Shown piece by piece: positions 1 to 8,420 of a stretch of DNA of 64,000 bases. Position 1 is the stretch's first letter. Each line of letters begins with the position of its first letter. A program made the translations under genes and the position numbers. The notes under the pieces are model-generated. The model saw only the letters and a list, made by a program, of their open reading frames with translations. It made no database searches and was not told the origin of the DNA. Origin of the DNA: Arthrobacter sp. 9AX (lineage in GTDB: Bacteria > Actinomycetota > Actinomycetes > Actinomycetales > Micrococcaceae); assembly GCF_902506095.1 (NCBI RefSeq), contig NZ_LR733293.1:643501-707500 (forward strand), written 5' to 3'.

Positions 1-1125
1 GAACTGCGGCTGCAGGGCCTCGACCCGGAGGAGTATTTCCTGATGCCCGTGCACCCGTGGCAGTGGGAAAACAAGCTCACCGTGACGTTCGCGGCCGAGA
101 TCGCCCGGCAGCGCATCGTCTACCTGGGCACCGGCAGGGACAACTACCAGGCGCAGCAATCCATCCGGACCTTCTTCAACACCAGTGCTCCCGCCCGGCA
201 CTACGTGAAAACCGCCATGTCCGTGTTGAACATGGGCTTTATGCGCGGCTTATCCCCGCAGTACATGAAGGCCACCCCCGCCATCAACGACTGGCTCCGA
301 AACCTGATCGACGCTGACGCCACCCTCCAACGCCGGGGATTCACCATGATCGGCGAGCTCGCAGCGATCGGCTACCACAACGGGTACTACGAGGCCGCCT
401 CCGCCAAGGGTTCGCCGTACCGGAAGATGCTCTCTGCCCTGTGGAGGGAAAGTCCCCTGCCCCTGCTGCAAGAGGGGCAGCAGCTGTCCACGATGGCCGC
501 GCTCCTGCACGTCGATGCGGAGGGCAACCCAATGGTTTCGGCGTTGATCGAACGTTCCGGACTTGCTGCGGAGCAGTGGCTGCGGCAGTACTTCGAGGCC
601 TACCTGGTGCCGTTGGTGCACTGCCTGTTTACCTACGAGCTCGCCTTTATGCCGCACGGCGAGAACGTCATCCTCGTCCTCGAGGACGGGGTGCCGGTGC
701 GGGCCATCATGAAGGACATTGCCGAGGAGATCGTGGTGATGGGGGACCGGCTGGACCTTCCGGATGAGGTGTCCCGGATCAAGGCGGCCATTCCGGACGG
801 GGAAAAGGTGCTGGCCATCTTCACGGACATCTTCGACTGCATCTTCCGCTTCCTCGCGGCACTGCTGGAGGAGGACGGCAAGCTCAGCCAGGAGGAGTTC
901 TGGCGGACTGCCGCTGCTGCCATCAAGGACTACCAGGAGCAGCACCCGGAACTCGCCGGCCAGTTCGCCCGGCACGACCTCTTCGCGGCCGACTTCGAGC
1001 TGTCCTGCCTGAACCGGCTGCAGTTGCGGAACAACCAGCAGATGCTGGACCTGGCCGATCCCTCCGGCGGGCTCCAGATGGCCGGGCGGCTCGCGAACCC
1101 GCTGGCGCGGTTCGCGGCGCAGTAG
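1..1125 (+). CDS. IucA/IucC-family (NIS) siderophore synthetase, C-terminal part
   Basis: The reading frame is open from the first base, so the gene begins upstream of the window and only the last 374 codons are visible. The family condenses carboxylates such as citrate or succinyl-hydroxamates with amines or alcohols, using ATP, to build siderophores in the cytosol. The visible part carries family signatures: MPVHPWQW early on, then the SIRTFFN and KTAMSVLNMG stretches of the synthetase core, and near residue 220 the MPHGEN motif of the ferric iron reductase-like C-terminal domain. The end is intact, with a normal stop codon. A DesD-type desferrioxamine synthetase is possible, but the N-terminus and upstream genes that would decide the substrate are missing. 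The family call is firm and the product is not. Confidence 0.9.
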   Translation, partial: ELRLQGLDPEEYFLMPVHPWQWENKLTVTFAAEIARQRIVYLGTGRDNYQAQQSIRTFFNTSAPARHYVKTAMSVLNMGFMRGLSPQYMKATPAINDWLRNLIDADATLQRRGFTMIGELAAIGYHNGYYEAASAKGSPYRKMLSALWRESPLPLLQEGQQLSTMAALLHVDAEGNPMVSALIERSGLAAEQWLRQYFEAYLVPLVHCLFTYELAFMPHGENVILVLEDGVPVRAIMKDIAEEIVVMGDRLDLPDEVSRIKAAIPDGEKVLAIFTDIFDCIFRFLAALLEEDGKLSQEEFWRTAAAAIKDYQEQHPELAGQFARHDLFAADFELSCLNRLQLRNNQQMLDLADPSGGLQMAGRLANPLARFAAQ

Positions 1126-1163
1126 TGGCGGACAGCGGACCGGCGCGTGGCTAGGCTGGCACC

Positions 1164-1970
1164 ATGACCACCGCGCACCCCCAGCATGATCTTTCCGGAA
1201 CCACAGCCCTGATCACCGGGGCCAGCGCGGGCCTGGGTGCCGAGTTCGCACGGCAACTGGCGGAACAAGGCCACAACCTGGTGCTGGTGGCGCGGGACCA
1301 GGCCCGCCTCGAGGAAGCAGCGGCGGGCCTGGAACGGCGCTACGGAATCACGGCTGAAGTGCTCCCCGCAGACCTCACGGATGACGCGGACGTGGCCGCC
1401 GTCGTCGGACGCCTCTCCGATCCGCAGCAGCCAGTGGGGATCCTGGTCAACAACGCCGGGATCGGACTGTTGCACAACTTCGAGGACAACCCCGTCCCGG
1501 AGGAGCAAAAGCACTTGAAGCTGCATGTGGAAACGTCCATGGTGCTGGCGCACGCCGCGCTGAAGGGGATGCTGGACCGGGGCGAGGGCAGGATCATCAA
1601 CGTGGCCAGCATCGCCGCGTTCCTGCCGCGGGGAACGTATTCCGCGGCGAAGGCATGGATGGTGAGCTTCAGCCGGTGGGCCAACCTCGCCTACGGGGAG
1701 CGCGGCGTGAAAGTCACGGCGGTCTGTCCTGGCTTTGTCCACACGGAATTCCATGAGCGAATGGGGATGGACAAGTCCGTGGCTCCTTCGTGGACCTGGC
1801 TGCGTCCGGGGCGCGTGGTCCGGGAGGGGTTGGCGGACAACGCCCGGGGCAAGGCCGTTTCCATCCCCACGAAACGCTACAAGCTGGTCGCTGCGCTGGC
1901 ACGCATAGCCCCGGCGAAACTAGTGGCGGGCCCTCCGCGGAAGCCCGATGAGGGCAGCAACGGTCCGTGA
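1164..1970 (+). CDS. short-chain dehydrogenase/reductase
   Basis: Classical SDR of 268 residues, acting as a cytosolic NAD(P)-dependent oxidoreductase on an unknown substrate. The N-terminal nucleotide-binding motif is TGASAGLG (residues about 18-25), NNAG follows near residue 97, and the catalytic Y-x3-K is seen as YSAAK near residue 159. It starts 38 bases after the siderophore synthetase, but no relation in function is evident. The C-terminal coding end overlaps the convergent FUSC gene by 51 bases. Substrate cannot be read from sequence. Confidence 0.88.
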   Translation: MTTAHPQHDLSGTTALITGASAGLGAEFARQLAEQGHNLVLVARDQARLEEAAAGLERRYGITAEVLPADLTDDADVAAVVGRLSDPQQPVGILVNNAGIGLLHNFEDNPVPEEQKHLKLHVETSMVLAHAALKGMLDRGEGRIINVASIAAFLPRGTYSAAKAWMVSFSRWANLAYGERGVKVTAVCPGFVHTEFHERMGMDKSVAPSWTWLRPGRVVREGLADNARGKAVSIPTKRYKLVAALARIAPAKLVAGPPRKPDEGSNGP

Positions 1971-3011
1971 ACCTGCCCGCCGCACCGCAACCACCACGGC
2001 GATGCCCGTCAGCGCGCCCACCAGCGTCTCCACCCCGCGCTCCAGGATCAGGACGGCGGGGTCGACGGGCGCGGCGAGCTGCGTCATCAGCAGGATCACC
2101 GGCGTGAAGGAAACCATCGCAAGGCCGTAGTGCCGGGCCATAAACAGTTCGGTGGTGAACTGGAACAGGATCACCAGCAGGGCCAGGAGCACCGCCTGCT
2201 GCCCGGGGAACAGCCCAACCAGGGACCATGGGCCGGGAAAAATGACGACGGCGGTGACGGCCAATCCCAGGAACGTTCCGACGATGCGGTGGATGCCCCG
2301 CCGGACGCTGCTGGGCAGGTCGGCGCCGGCCAGGGGTACGGCTGCGGCGGCTATGGCCCAGTGCGGGTGGCCGCTGCCGCTGAGGACACCTACCGTGCCG
2401 GCAGCTGCGACGGCGAGAACGTAGCGGGTGGCGTGCACCAGCAGCTTGCGCTGGCCGGCGGGCTGCAGGGCAGGCGCGCTCCGCACCGCACCCCGCTGCC
2501 AGGACCTGTGCCGGACCCAGCCGCCGAAACCCACCAAAACCGAAAAAGCAGCGGACCCGGCCGCAATGAGCAGTGCCACGTACCACGGGACCACAACCGG
2601 TACGGAGGCGCACGCACCCAGTGCCAGGATGCCAAAGAACGGCCCGTTGGGCTTGAGCCCCACCCGGTCCGCGAAGATCGATCCCACGCCGGCCAATACC
2701 GCTTCGACTGCGACGAGCCACCATGAGTGGAGGTGGTTGGCGGACAGGAACAGGCCAACGGCGACGCCGCCAAGCAGCACCACTGCGGCCTGGCACTGGT
2801 GCAGGAGGCGGAGCTGGTGCGGTTCGGAGCGCCCGTACATCCCGGTCAGGGCGCCGAAGACGGCATACATGATGAGGTCGGTCCGGCCTGCGGACAGGAG
2901 CAGGAGCGAGGGGACGGCGACGCTGATGGCCACACGAAGGGCGGCAAGGTGGTCGCGGTTGGCGGGATCCAGCCGGTGCAGGGCGCGCATCTGCTCCATC
3001 AGAAGCTTCAT
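1920..3011 (-). CDS. FUSC-family membrane protein
   Basis: Polytopic membrane protein of 363 residues with two hydrophobic blocks: residues about 25-165 with four to six helices and about 195-345 with another set. This is the arrangement of the FUSC/aromatic-acid-exporter-like family. The chosen ATG (MKLLMEQ) begins where hydrophobic family-like sequence starts. The frame stays open to 3203, but the extra 64 residues are arginine-rich and uncharacteristic. These proteins are thought to act as efflux pumps at the inner membrane. No membrane-fusion partner is adjacent, as expected for a Gram-positive. The 3' end runs 51 bases into the convergent SDR gene. Confidence 0.75.
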   Translation of the reverse strand: MKLLMEQMRALHRLDPANRDHLAALRVAISVAVPSLLLLSAGRTDLIMYAVFGALTGMYGRSEPHQLRLLHQCQAAVVLLGGVAVGLFLSANHLHSWWLVAVEAVLAGVGSIFADRVGLKPNGPFFGILALGACASVPVVVPWYVALLIAAGSAAFSVLVGFGGWVRHRSWQRGAVRSAPALQPAGQRKLLVHATRYVLAVAAAGTVGVLSGSGHPHWAIAAAAVPLAGADLPSSVRRGIHRIVGTFLGLAVTAVVIFPGPWSLVGLFPGQQAVLLALLVILFQFTTELFMARHYGLAMVSFTPVILLMTQLAAPVDPAVLILERGVETLVGALTGIAVVVAVRRAGSRTVAALIGLPRRARH

Positions 3012-3314
3012 GCCGCACCCACCCTGCCTGTCTCCCGGACCTCCACAAGCGTCCCTTTGCACACGGTCCCTTTGGAAAATATCACCGGGACCGACCTGCT
3101 GGCATGTCCTGGCGCGCCGCGGGGAAATAAAACGACATTGGCGCGGCCGGACGCACGAAGGTGCACTGCGGCGTGGCCCCGGCACCCTGGCGCTGCGCCG
3201 CAAAGGCCCGCCCCGCGCGCTTTTCGTGCAAGCTGCGCAGGACGGGCCTTGGGAGCGTGGGCCGCCGGGTCTGCCGGTCCGGATTCTTCCGGACGTAAGG
3301 GTTGCCCCTGTGCC
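3012..3314. other. gene-free stretch between FUSC gene and MHS transporter gene
   Basis: About 300 bases without a credible gene. It must hold the FUSC promoter (reading left) and the 3' region of the MHS gene. An 8-base inverted repeat (3203-3210 with 3243-3250, AAGGCCCG/CGGGCCTT) lies just beyond the MHS stop and could be a weak terminator, but the loop is 32 bases and there is no T-run. Confidence 0.4.
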
Positions 3315-4925
3315 CTAAACCTGGGCCGGGACCTTGCCGGAATTTGAATCCGTGATGTCCTGGGTCTCGAACGGGAGTTCGTCCAGGTCGATCAGCGGGT
3401 TCTCATCCTGGGTGGCCACCAGTTCGCGGGCCTCGGCCTGGGTGTCCACGCTGGGCATGGAACCCGGCAGGGGCCGCTGGGCCGATTCCTTCAGGAAGTA
3501 GATGGCCACGGCGCCCACCAGGGAGGTACCCATCAGGTAGTAGGCGGGCATCATGTCGTTGCCCGTGGCGCTGATCAGGGCTGCCACGATGAACGGCGTG
3601 GTGCCGCCGAAGATGGCCACCGAGAAGTTGTAGGCGATGCCCATGGCGCCGTAGCGGCTGGATGTGGGGAACTGGGCCGGCAGGGCCGAGGCCAGGTTGG
3701 CCACATAGAACGTCACCGGGAACGCGATGAGTGCCAGGCCGGCCAGCGTGGACCAGATTTCCCCCACCCCGATCAGCATAAACGCCGGGGCTGCCAGGAC
3801 AACCGTGCTCAGCGCGCCGATCCACAGCACGGGGCGGCGGCCGATCCTGTCGGAGAGCTTGCCGGTCAGCGGAATGCAGAGGCTCATCACCACCAGGACG
3901 GGGATGGTCAGCAGGGTGCCGTGTACCTCGTCGTAGCCCTTGGACTCGGTCAGGTACGTGGGCATGTAGGAGGTCAGGGCGTAACCTGCGGTGTTGGCGG
4001 CGGCCACCAGGACCATCGCGACAATGATGGAGCGCCAGTAGGCCTTCACGATTCCCACGGGACCCTTAACCGCTGCGTCATCCGAGGCGGCGGCGTGCTT
4101 GGCGAGGTCTTCCTGGGCGTCCAGGGTGGCCTGGAACTGCGGGGATTCCTCGATCTTGCTGCGGAAGTAGACTGCGATCAGGCCCAGCGGACCTGCCACC
4201 AGGAAGGGGATCCGCCAGCCCCAGTCCTCCATGGCCGCCTGGCCGAGCGTGAGCTGCAGCGCGGACACCAGGGCGGCGCCGAGGGCGAAGCCGAAGTAGC
4301 TGCCCATATCCAGGAAGCTGGCGAAGAAGCCGCGGCGCTTGTCCGGGGCGTACTCGCTGACGAAGGTGGTGGCCCCGGCGTATTCACCGCCGGTGGAGAA
4401 GCCCTGGATGACCTTCAGCAGGACCAGGAGGCCGGCCGCCCACAGCCCGATCTGCGCGTAGCCGGGCAGGAGGCCGATGGCGAACGTGCTGGCCGCCATG
4501 ATCATCAACGTGGTGGCGAGGATCTTCTGCCGGCCCACCTTGTCGCCAAGCCAGCCGAAGATCACGCCGCCGAGCGGGCGGGCGATAAATGTTGCGGCGA
4601 AGGTGCCCAGGAGGAACAGCGTCTGGGTGGTGGGATCAGATTCCGGCAGGAAAACGGGTCCCATGGTGGTGATGAGGTAGCCGAAAACGCCTACGTCGTA
4701 CCACTCCATGGTGTTACCCACGATGGTTCCGCCCAGTGCCTTCTTGAGCATGGGCTGGTCCACCACGTTGACGTCGGACTCCTTGAGCCGGCGGCGCACC
4801 AGTTTCCTGGGTTTACGTGGTGCCTTGGCAAGTCCCGGTGGAGTACCGGGGGGTGTAGCTGGGTTGGTTCCGGAGGCGTTGAGCATGCCTGCGGAAGAGT
4901 CGGTGATGCTTCGGTCTGTGGGCAT
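3315..4925 (-). CDS. MHS-family MFS transporter (ProP-like)
   Basis: Metabolite:proton symporter of 536 residues and about 12 membrane helices. It shows the MHS hallmark MEWYDVGVFGYL at the first helix, the ARPLGG motif, the loop-2/3 motif GWLGDKVGRQK and a mid-protein RSKIEESPQF segment. The relatives transport osmolytes such as proline and betaine, or organic acids. Substrate is not certain. The start at 4925 (MPTDRS) is preferred over the upstream ATG at 4949 because an AGGAG sits 8 bases before it. The charged N-terminus (about 75 residues) and C-terminal tail are longer than in ProP of enteric bacteria. It stands alone, with long gene-free DNA upstream. Confidence 0.88.
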   Translation of the reverse strand: MPTDRSITDSSAGMLNASGTNPATPPGTPPGLAKAPRKPRKLVRRRLKESDVNVVDQPMLKKALGGTIVGNTMEWYDVGVFGYLITTMGPVFLPESDPTTQTLFLLGTFAATFIARPLGGVIFGWLGDKVGRQKILATTLMIMAASTFAIGLLPGYAQIGLWAAGLLVLLKVIQGFSTGGEYAGATTFVSEYAPDKRRGFFASFLDMGSYFGFALGAALVSALQLTLGQAAMEDWGWRIPFLVAGPLGLIAVYFRSKIEESPQFQATLDAQEDLAKHAAASDDAAVKGPVGIVKAYWRSIIVAMVLVAAANTAGYALTSYMPTYLTESKGYDEVHGTLLTIPVLVVMSLCIPLTGKLSDRIGRRPVLWIGALSTVVLAAPAFMLIGVGEIWSTLAGLALIAFPVTFYVANLASALPAQFPTSSRYGAMGIAYNFSVAIFGGTTPFIVAALISATGNDMMPAYYLMGTSLVGAVAIYFLKESAQRPLPGSMPSVDTQAEARELVATQDENPLIDLDELPFETQDITDSNSGKVPAQV

Positions 4926-5487
4926 TTGGGCAACTCCTGTGGAGGTCATTTGCTTGCGACTTGTAGCTGCCCCGCTCCGGGCAGGCCTTCAATTTTACGC
5001 GAATCCCATGGCGCCTGCCGGTTTAATGCCGTAGGATCAACCATTTTTGGGGCCCTTCGGCAAGGGTTTCGCAGCTTACTTTTACCGCTTTTCCCGCGTC
5101 AGCACAGGGAATGGCGAGGCAGCGAGCAATCGTTACCGAATTTTTTCGCGGTGACGCCCCGAACAGCCCCTTTGGGCCGGCCCGATAGCGCAAATAGTGA
5201 TGCGGCCCACCACCCGGGGAGCCACGTCATGGGACCCGGATCCGTGACCGTCCCGCACGGCTGGACAGGCCGCCGTCGTCCGCTTCTTTGGCCGTTTCCC
5301 GGCCCGCCCTCCTGCGGGGGTTCACAGGCGCCCGGCGCATCCCTATGGTGGTTCCATGGGAACACTTTCTTCTAAGTAGGCGCCACGCCTGCGGCCTGGC
5401 GGTTGCCGGCCACCCCCAACAGTCGCAACGGTCCATTGCGGGCCTCACTTTGGTAGCACTTCATTTCATCGCGGAAAGGAAGAACAA
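4926..5487. other. gene-free stretch upstream of MHS transporter and small gene
   Basis: About 560 bases between two divergent genes without a convincing ORF. The segment nearest the transporter is less GC-rich. It holds a possible minus-strand -10 box (TAAAAT, 4997-4992), with no good -35 at standard distance. The reverse-strand frames here are compositional and match nothing I know. A long regulatory region or small RNA could be hidden, but I cannot show one. Confidence 0.35.
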
Positions 5488-5748
5488 ATGGCTGACGAAA
5501 TCACTGGAAAAAACCTGGCGCCTGAGGTCGCTGACCACCTGGCGGAGGCAATGAAGGCCCCCGACATGCCAAGTGCGGCCGCTCCAGCCTCCTCAATGGG
5601 GGTGGGTGGAGAGAGCACCTGGCCGGATGGAAACGGGAAGCGGCGGCACCCCAAGGAACACGGGGCCGGCCATGGGCGGATGGGGCAGGGGGCAGCTGTG
5701 AGTGCGGTCCACCGCACCAGCCGCCCGCAAATGCCGCACTCATCCTGA
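5488..5748 (+). CDS. small hypothetical protein
   Basis: 86 residues, preceded by a purine-rich GGAAAGGA ribosome-binding site 8 bases before the ATG. The N-terminus (MADEITGKNLAPEVADHLAEAM) looks like a short amphipathic helix. The rest is low-complexity Gly/His/Pro/Ser sequence without membrane segments. No family is recognised. A terminator-like hairpin follows 22 bases after the stop, which supports a short independent transcript. The C-terminal half could be out-of-frame remnant sequence. Confidence 0.5.
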   Translation: MADEITGKNLAPEVADHLAEAMKAPDMPSAAAPASSMGVGGESTWPDGNGKRRHPKEHGAGHGRMGQGAAVSAVHRTSRPQMPHSS

Positions 5749-5770
5749 GGCTGCACCACTCCCGACACTG

Positions 5771-5813
5771 AAACAGCTGGGGACCCCGGAATTCCGGAAT
5801 CCCCGGCTGTTTT
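5771..5813. terminator. bidirectional terminator between small gene and ligD
   Basis: Imperfect inverted repeat AAACAGC-t-GGGGA ... TCCCC-g-GCTGTTT with a roughly 16-base loop, ending in TTTT on the plus strand and starting with AAA on the left. It lies between the convergent ends of the 86-residue gene and ligD, so it can serve both. Confidence 0.6.
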
Positions 5814-5845
5814 GCGCGTGGGAAACGGGAGCCGCGGGCGCGTGG

Positions 5846-8380
5846 TCAGCCCTCCAGAAGCACGTCTTCCGGTTCCTTGTCCAGCCGCCAGCCGCGCCAT
5901 ACGGGGTGCCGGAGCCGGCCGGTCCCGGTCCACTCGCTGTACGTCACCTCGCCCACCAACTGCGGGCTCACCCAGTGCGCATCTGCCGAGTCCTCCCGGG
6001 GGACGTCCTCGAACGGGGAGGTTTTCCGGGCCAGCCGGTCCACGGTCTGCCGGAGCTCTTTCAGCTCCCGCCAGCTGAAACCGCTGCCCACCCGGCCTAC
6101 GTAGCGCAGGTTCCGGCCCTCCGGAATGCCCACGAGCAGTGATCCCACCGAGCCCTCGCGTGACCCCTTGCCGGGCCGCCAGCCGCCCACCACCACTTCC
6201 TGGGTCTGGTCGAGCTTGAGTTTGATCCAGGTCCGGGTGCGCTGTCCGCTGACGTAGCGGCTGTCCGTGCGCTTGGCCATCACGCCCTCCAGCCCGAGTT
6301 CCCGGGCGCTTTCGAGGATGTGGTCCACGGGTTCCTCGAGCACCATGGAGAGGTCCACCGGGCAGTCCGACGGACTGAAGAACTGATTCAGCCGCGTGCG
6401 CCGCTTGTGCAGGGGGAGCGTGCGAAGGTCCGTGCCGCCGTCGTACAGCAGGTCGAAAAGCATCAGCCGGACCGGGATGGCTTTGCGCGCTTTGGCGACG
6501 TCGGAGGGCCGGGTGAGCTTCATCCGGCCCTGCAGCAGCCCGAAGTCAGGCCTTCCTGAAGGGCCGACGGCGATGATCTCGCCATCGGCCACAAACGGCT
6601 GCGGCGGCCAGGAGTCCCTGTCCGTGAGCTCGGGGTAGGTCCTGGTGACGTCGTTGCCGTTGCGGCTAAAGATGCGGATGGTCTTGTCGTCCGCGACGAG
6701 GATGGCCCGGACGCCGTCCCACTTGAGCTCGAACTGCCAGTTGCTGCCCTGCAGGTCCGCCACTTTCCCCGCGGTGGCCATCATCGGGCTGAAGTCTTCA
6801 GGAGATGGCACAGGCGCCGCCGAAGCGGCGGAAGGTGGGGCCGGCGCCGGCTCAGGCGCGGCGTCGTCCTCCTCGGGGGCTTCCGGCGCGGCGTCGTCCT
6901 CCTCGTCCTCCTCCTCCGGGACCTCTTCTTCCGGGGCCGCGGGCAGCGGCCGGGGCCGGCTGCCGGGCCGGTCCCTGTCCATGAGGTGGATGAGCCATTG
7001 CCCTTCGGCGTCCTTACCCTGGCCGCGGCCGGTATGGATGAGCGCGTACTTCTTCGTCCCGCCCAGGCCGCCGCCTTCGGAACCTGTGAGGGTGACAATG
7101 ACCTCCCGGCCGTTGATCCACTTGTGCAGTTCGTAGGTGCCGTGGTCCCAGATGGTCATGTCGCCGGCACCGTATTCCCCCTTGGGGATGGTCCCGTGGA
7201 AGGTGAGGTAGTCCATCGGGTGGTCCTCGGTCTGGACGGCCAGGTGGTTCTTTCCGCCCGACTCGGGGACGCCTTTCGGCAAGGCCCAGGACACCAGGAC
7301 GCCGTCGTGCTCCAGCCGGAGGTCGAAATGGAGCCGGCTGGCATGGTGTTCCTGGATGACAAACGCATCGCCGCTGCCTGCCATGCCGCTGAACGGTTCC
7401 GGCGTGGCCTGCGGATCACGCATGGAGCGGTACTTGCCCAGGCGCGGGTCGCCGTCGTGGTGTTTCTCCGGTACGTCGAGGCTTTGGTTCGAGGCGCGGA
7501 CGACGGCGGCGAACGGGTCAGTGCCTTCCTGCACCCGCCGCAGCACGGCCTCGTAGTCGAGGTGCTGCAGCCCGGGCGTCCCGATCTCCTCCCATGTCCG
7601 GGGAGCGGCCACCATGGGGGTGGGGCGGCCCCGCAGCGAATAGGGCACGATGGTGGTTTTGGCCGCGTTGTTCTGGCTCCAGTCCACCAGCACCTTGCCC
7701 TGGCGGAGGGTCTTTTTCATGTCGCTGACGGCAAGGTCCGGGTGGTCGGCTTCCAGGGCGCGGGCCAGTTCGCGCGCGAACGCCGAGATCTGGTCCGAGG
7801 TCTGGCTGCGGTCCAGGGCTGCGTAGAGGTGGATGCCCTTGCTGCCGCTGGTGACCGGGACGGGGTCCAGGCCCACGTCCTGCAGGATGCTGCGGGCCAG
7901 GAGCGCCACTTCCACGCACTCCTGAAGGCCCGCGCCGACGCCGGGATCGAGGTCCAGGACCAGCCGGTCCGGATTCAGCTGGTCGCCGTGCGAATCAACC
8001 TGCCACTGGGGGACATGGATTTCCAGCGAGTTGATCTGGCCGAACCAGGTGAGCGTCGCGGGGTCGTTGACCATCGGATAGTGGATGGTCCGGTCCTTGT
8101 GGGTGATGGCGGCGCGGGGGAGCCAGCCGGGGGCCGAGTCCTCAAGGTTCTTCTGGAAAAAGACCTCGCCGGGCTTCTCGTCAGTTCCGACGCCGTTGAC
8201 CCACCGTTTCCGGGTGGCCGGCCTGTTGGCTGCGGCGGGGATCAGCACATGTGCCACGGCGGCGTAGTAGGCCAGGATGTCCGCCTTGGTGGTGCCGGTC
8301 TCCGGATAGATGACTTTGCCCAGGTTGGTCAGGGTCAATTCCCTGCCCGCAACCCGGACACGTTCCTTAGCTGCGGCCAC
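5846..8380 (-). CDS. ligD: multifunctional NHEJ DNA ligase LigD (polymerase-phosphoesterase-ligase)
   Basis: ATP-dependent ligase of 844 residues that processes and seals double-strand breaks with Ku. Three domains occur in the mycobacterial order. The primase-like polymerase spans residues about 10-295, with metal-binding aspartates in LDLDP (D143 and D145). The 3'-phosphoesterase spans about 335-465, with H345, H351, D353, R355 and H387 at the expected spacings. The ATP-dependent ligase spans about 530-840, with nucleotidyl-accepting K553 in ELKWDG. Phosphoesterase and ligase are joined by an acidic Pro/Glu/Asp/Ala linker (about 480-528). ku starts divergently 40 bases away, so one short promoter region serves both. 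All catalytic residues I could locate are present. Confidence 0.96.
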   Translation of the reverse strand: MAAAKERVRVAGRELTLTNLGKVIYPETGTTKADILAYYAAVAHVLIPAAANRPATRKRWVNGVGTDEKPGEVFFQKNLEDSAPGWLPRAAITHKDRTIHYPMVNDPATLTWFGQINSLEIHVPQWQVDSHGDQLNPDRLVLDLDPGVGAGLQECVEVALLARSILQDVGLDPVPVTSGSKGIHLYAALDRSQTSDQISAFARELARALEADHPDLAVSDMKKTLRQGKVLVDWSQNNAAKTTIVPYSLRGRPTPMVAAPRTWEEIGTPGLQHLDYEAVLRRVQEGTDPFAAVVRASNQSLDVPEKHHDGDPRLGKYRSMRDPQATPEPFSGMAGSGDAFVIQEHHASRLHFDLRLEHDGVLVSWALPKGVPESGGKNHLAVQTEDHPMDYLTFHGTIPKGEYGAGDMTIWDHGTYELHKWINGREVIVTLTGSEGGGLGGTKKYALIHTGRGQGKDAEGQWLIHLMDRDRPGSRPRPLPAAPEEEVPEEEDEEDDAAPEAPEEDDAAPEPAPAPPSAASAAPVPSPEDFSPMMATAGKVADLQGSNWQFELKWDGVRAILVADDKTIRIFSRNGNDVTRTYPELTDRDSWPPQPFVADGEIIAVGPSGRPDFGLLQGRMKLTRPSDVAKARKAIPVRLMLFDLLYDGGTDLRTLPLHKRRTRLNQFFSPSDCPVDLSMVLEEPVDHILESARELGLEGVMAKRTDSRYVSGQRTRTWIKLKLDQTQEVVVGGWRPGKGSREGSVGSLLVGIPEGRNLRYVGRVGSGFSWRELKELRQTVDRLARKTSPFEDVPREDSADAHWVSPQLVGEVTYSEWTGTGRLRHPVWRGWRLDKEPEDVLLEG

Positions 8381-8420
8381 AGGTCTTCACCTCCGGCGCT
8401 CCGTGCTGTTGACTTAGGGG

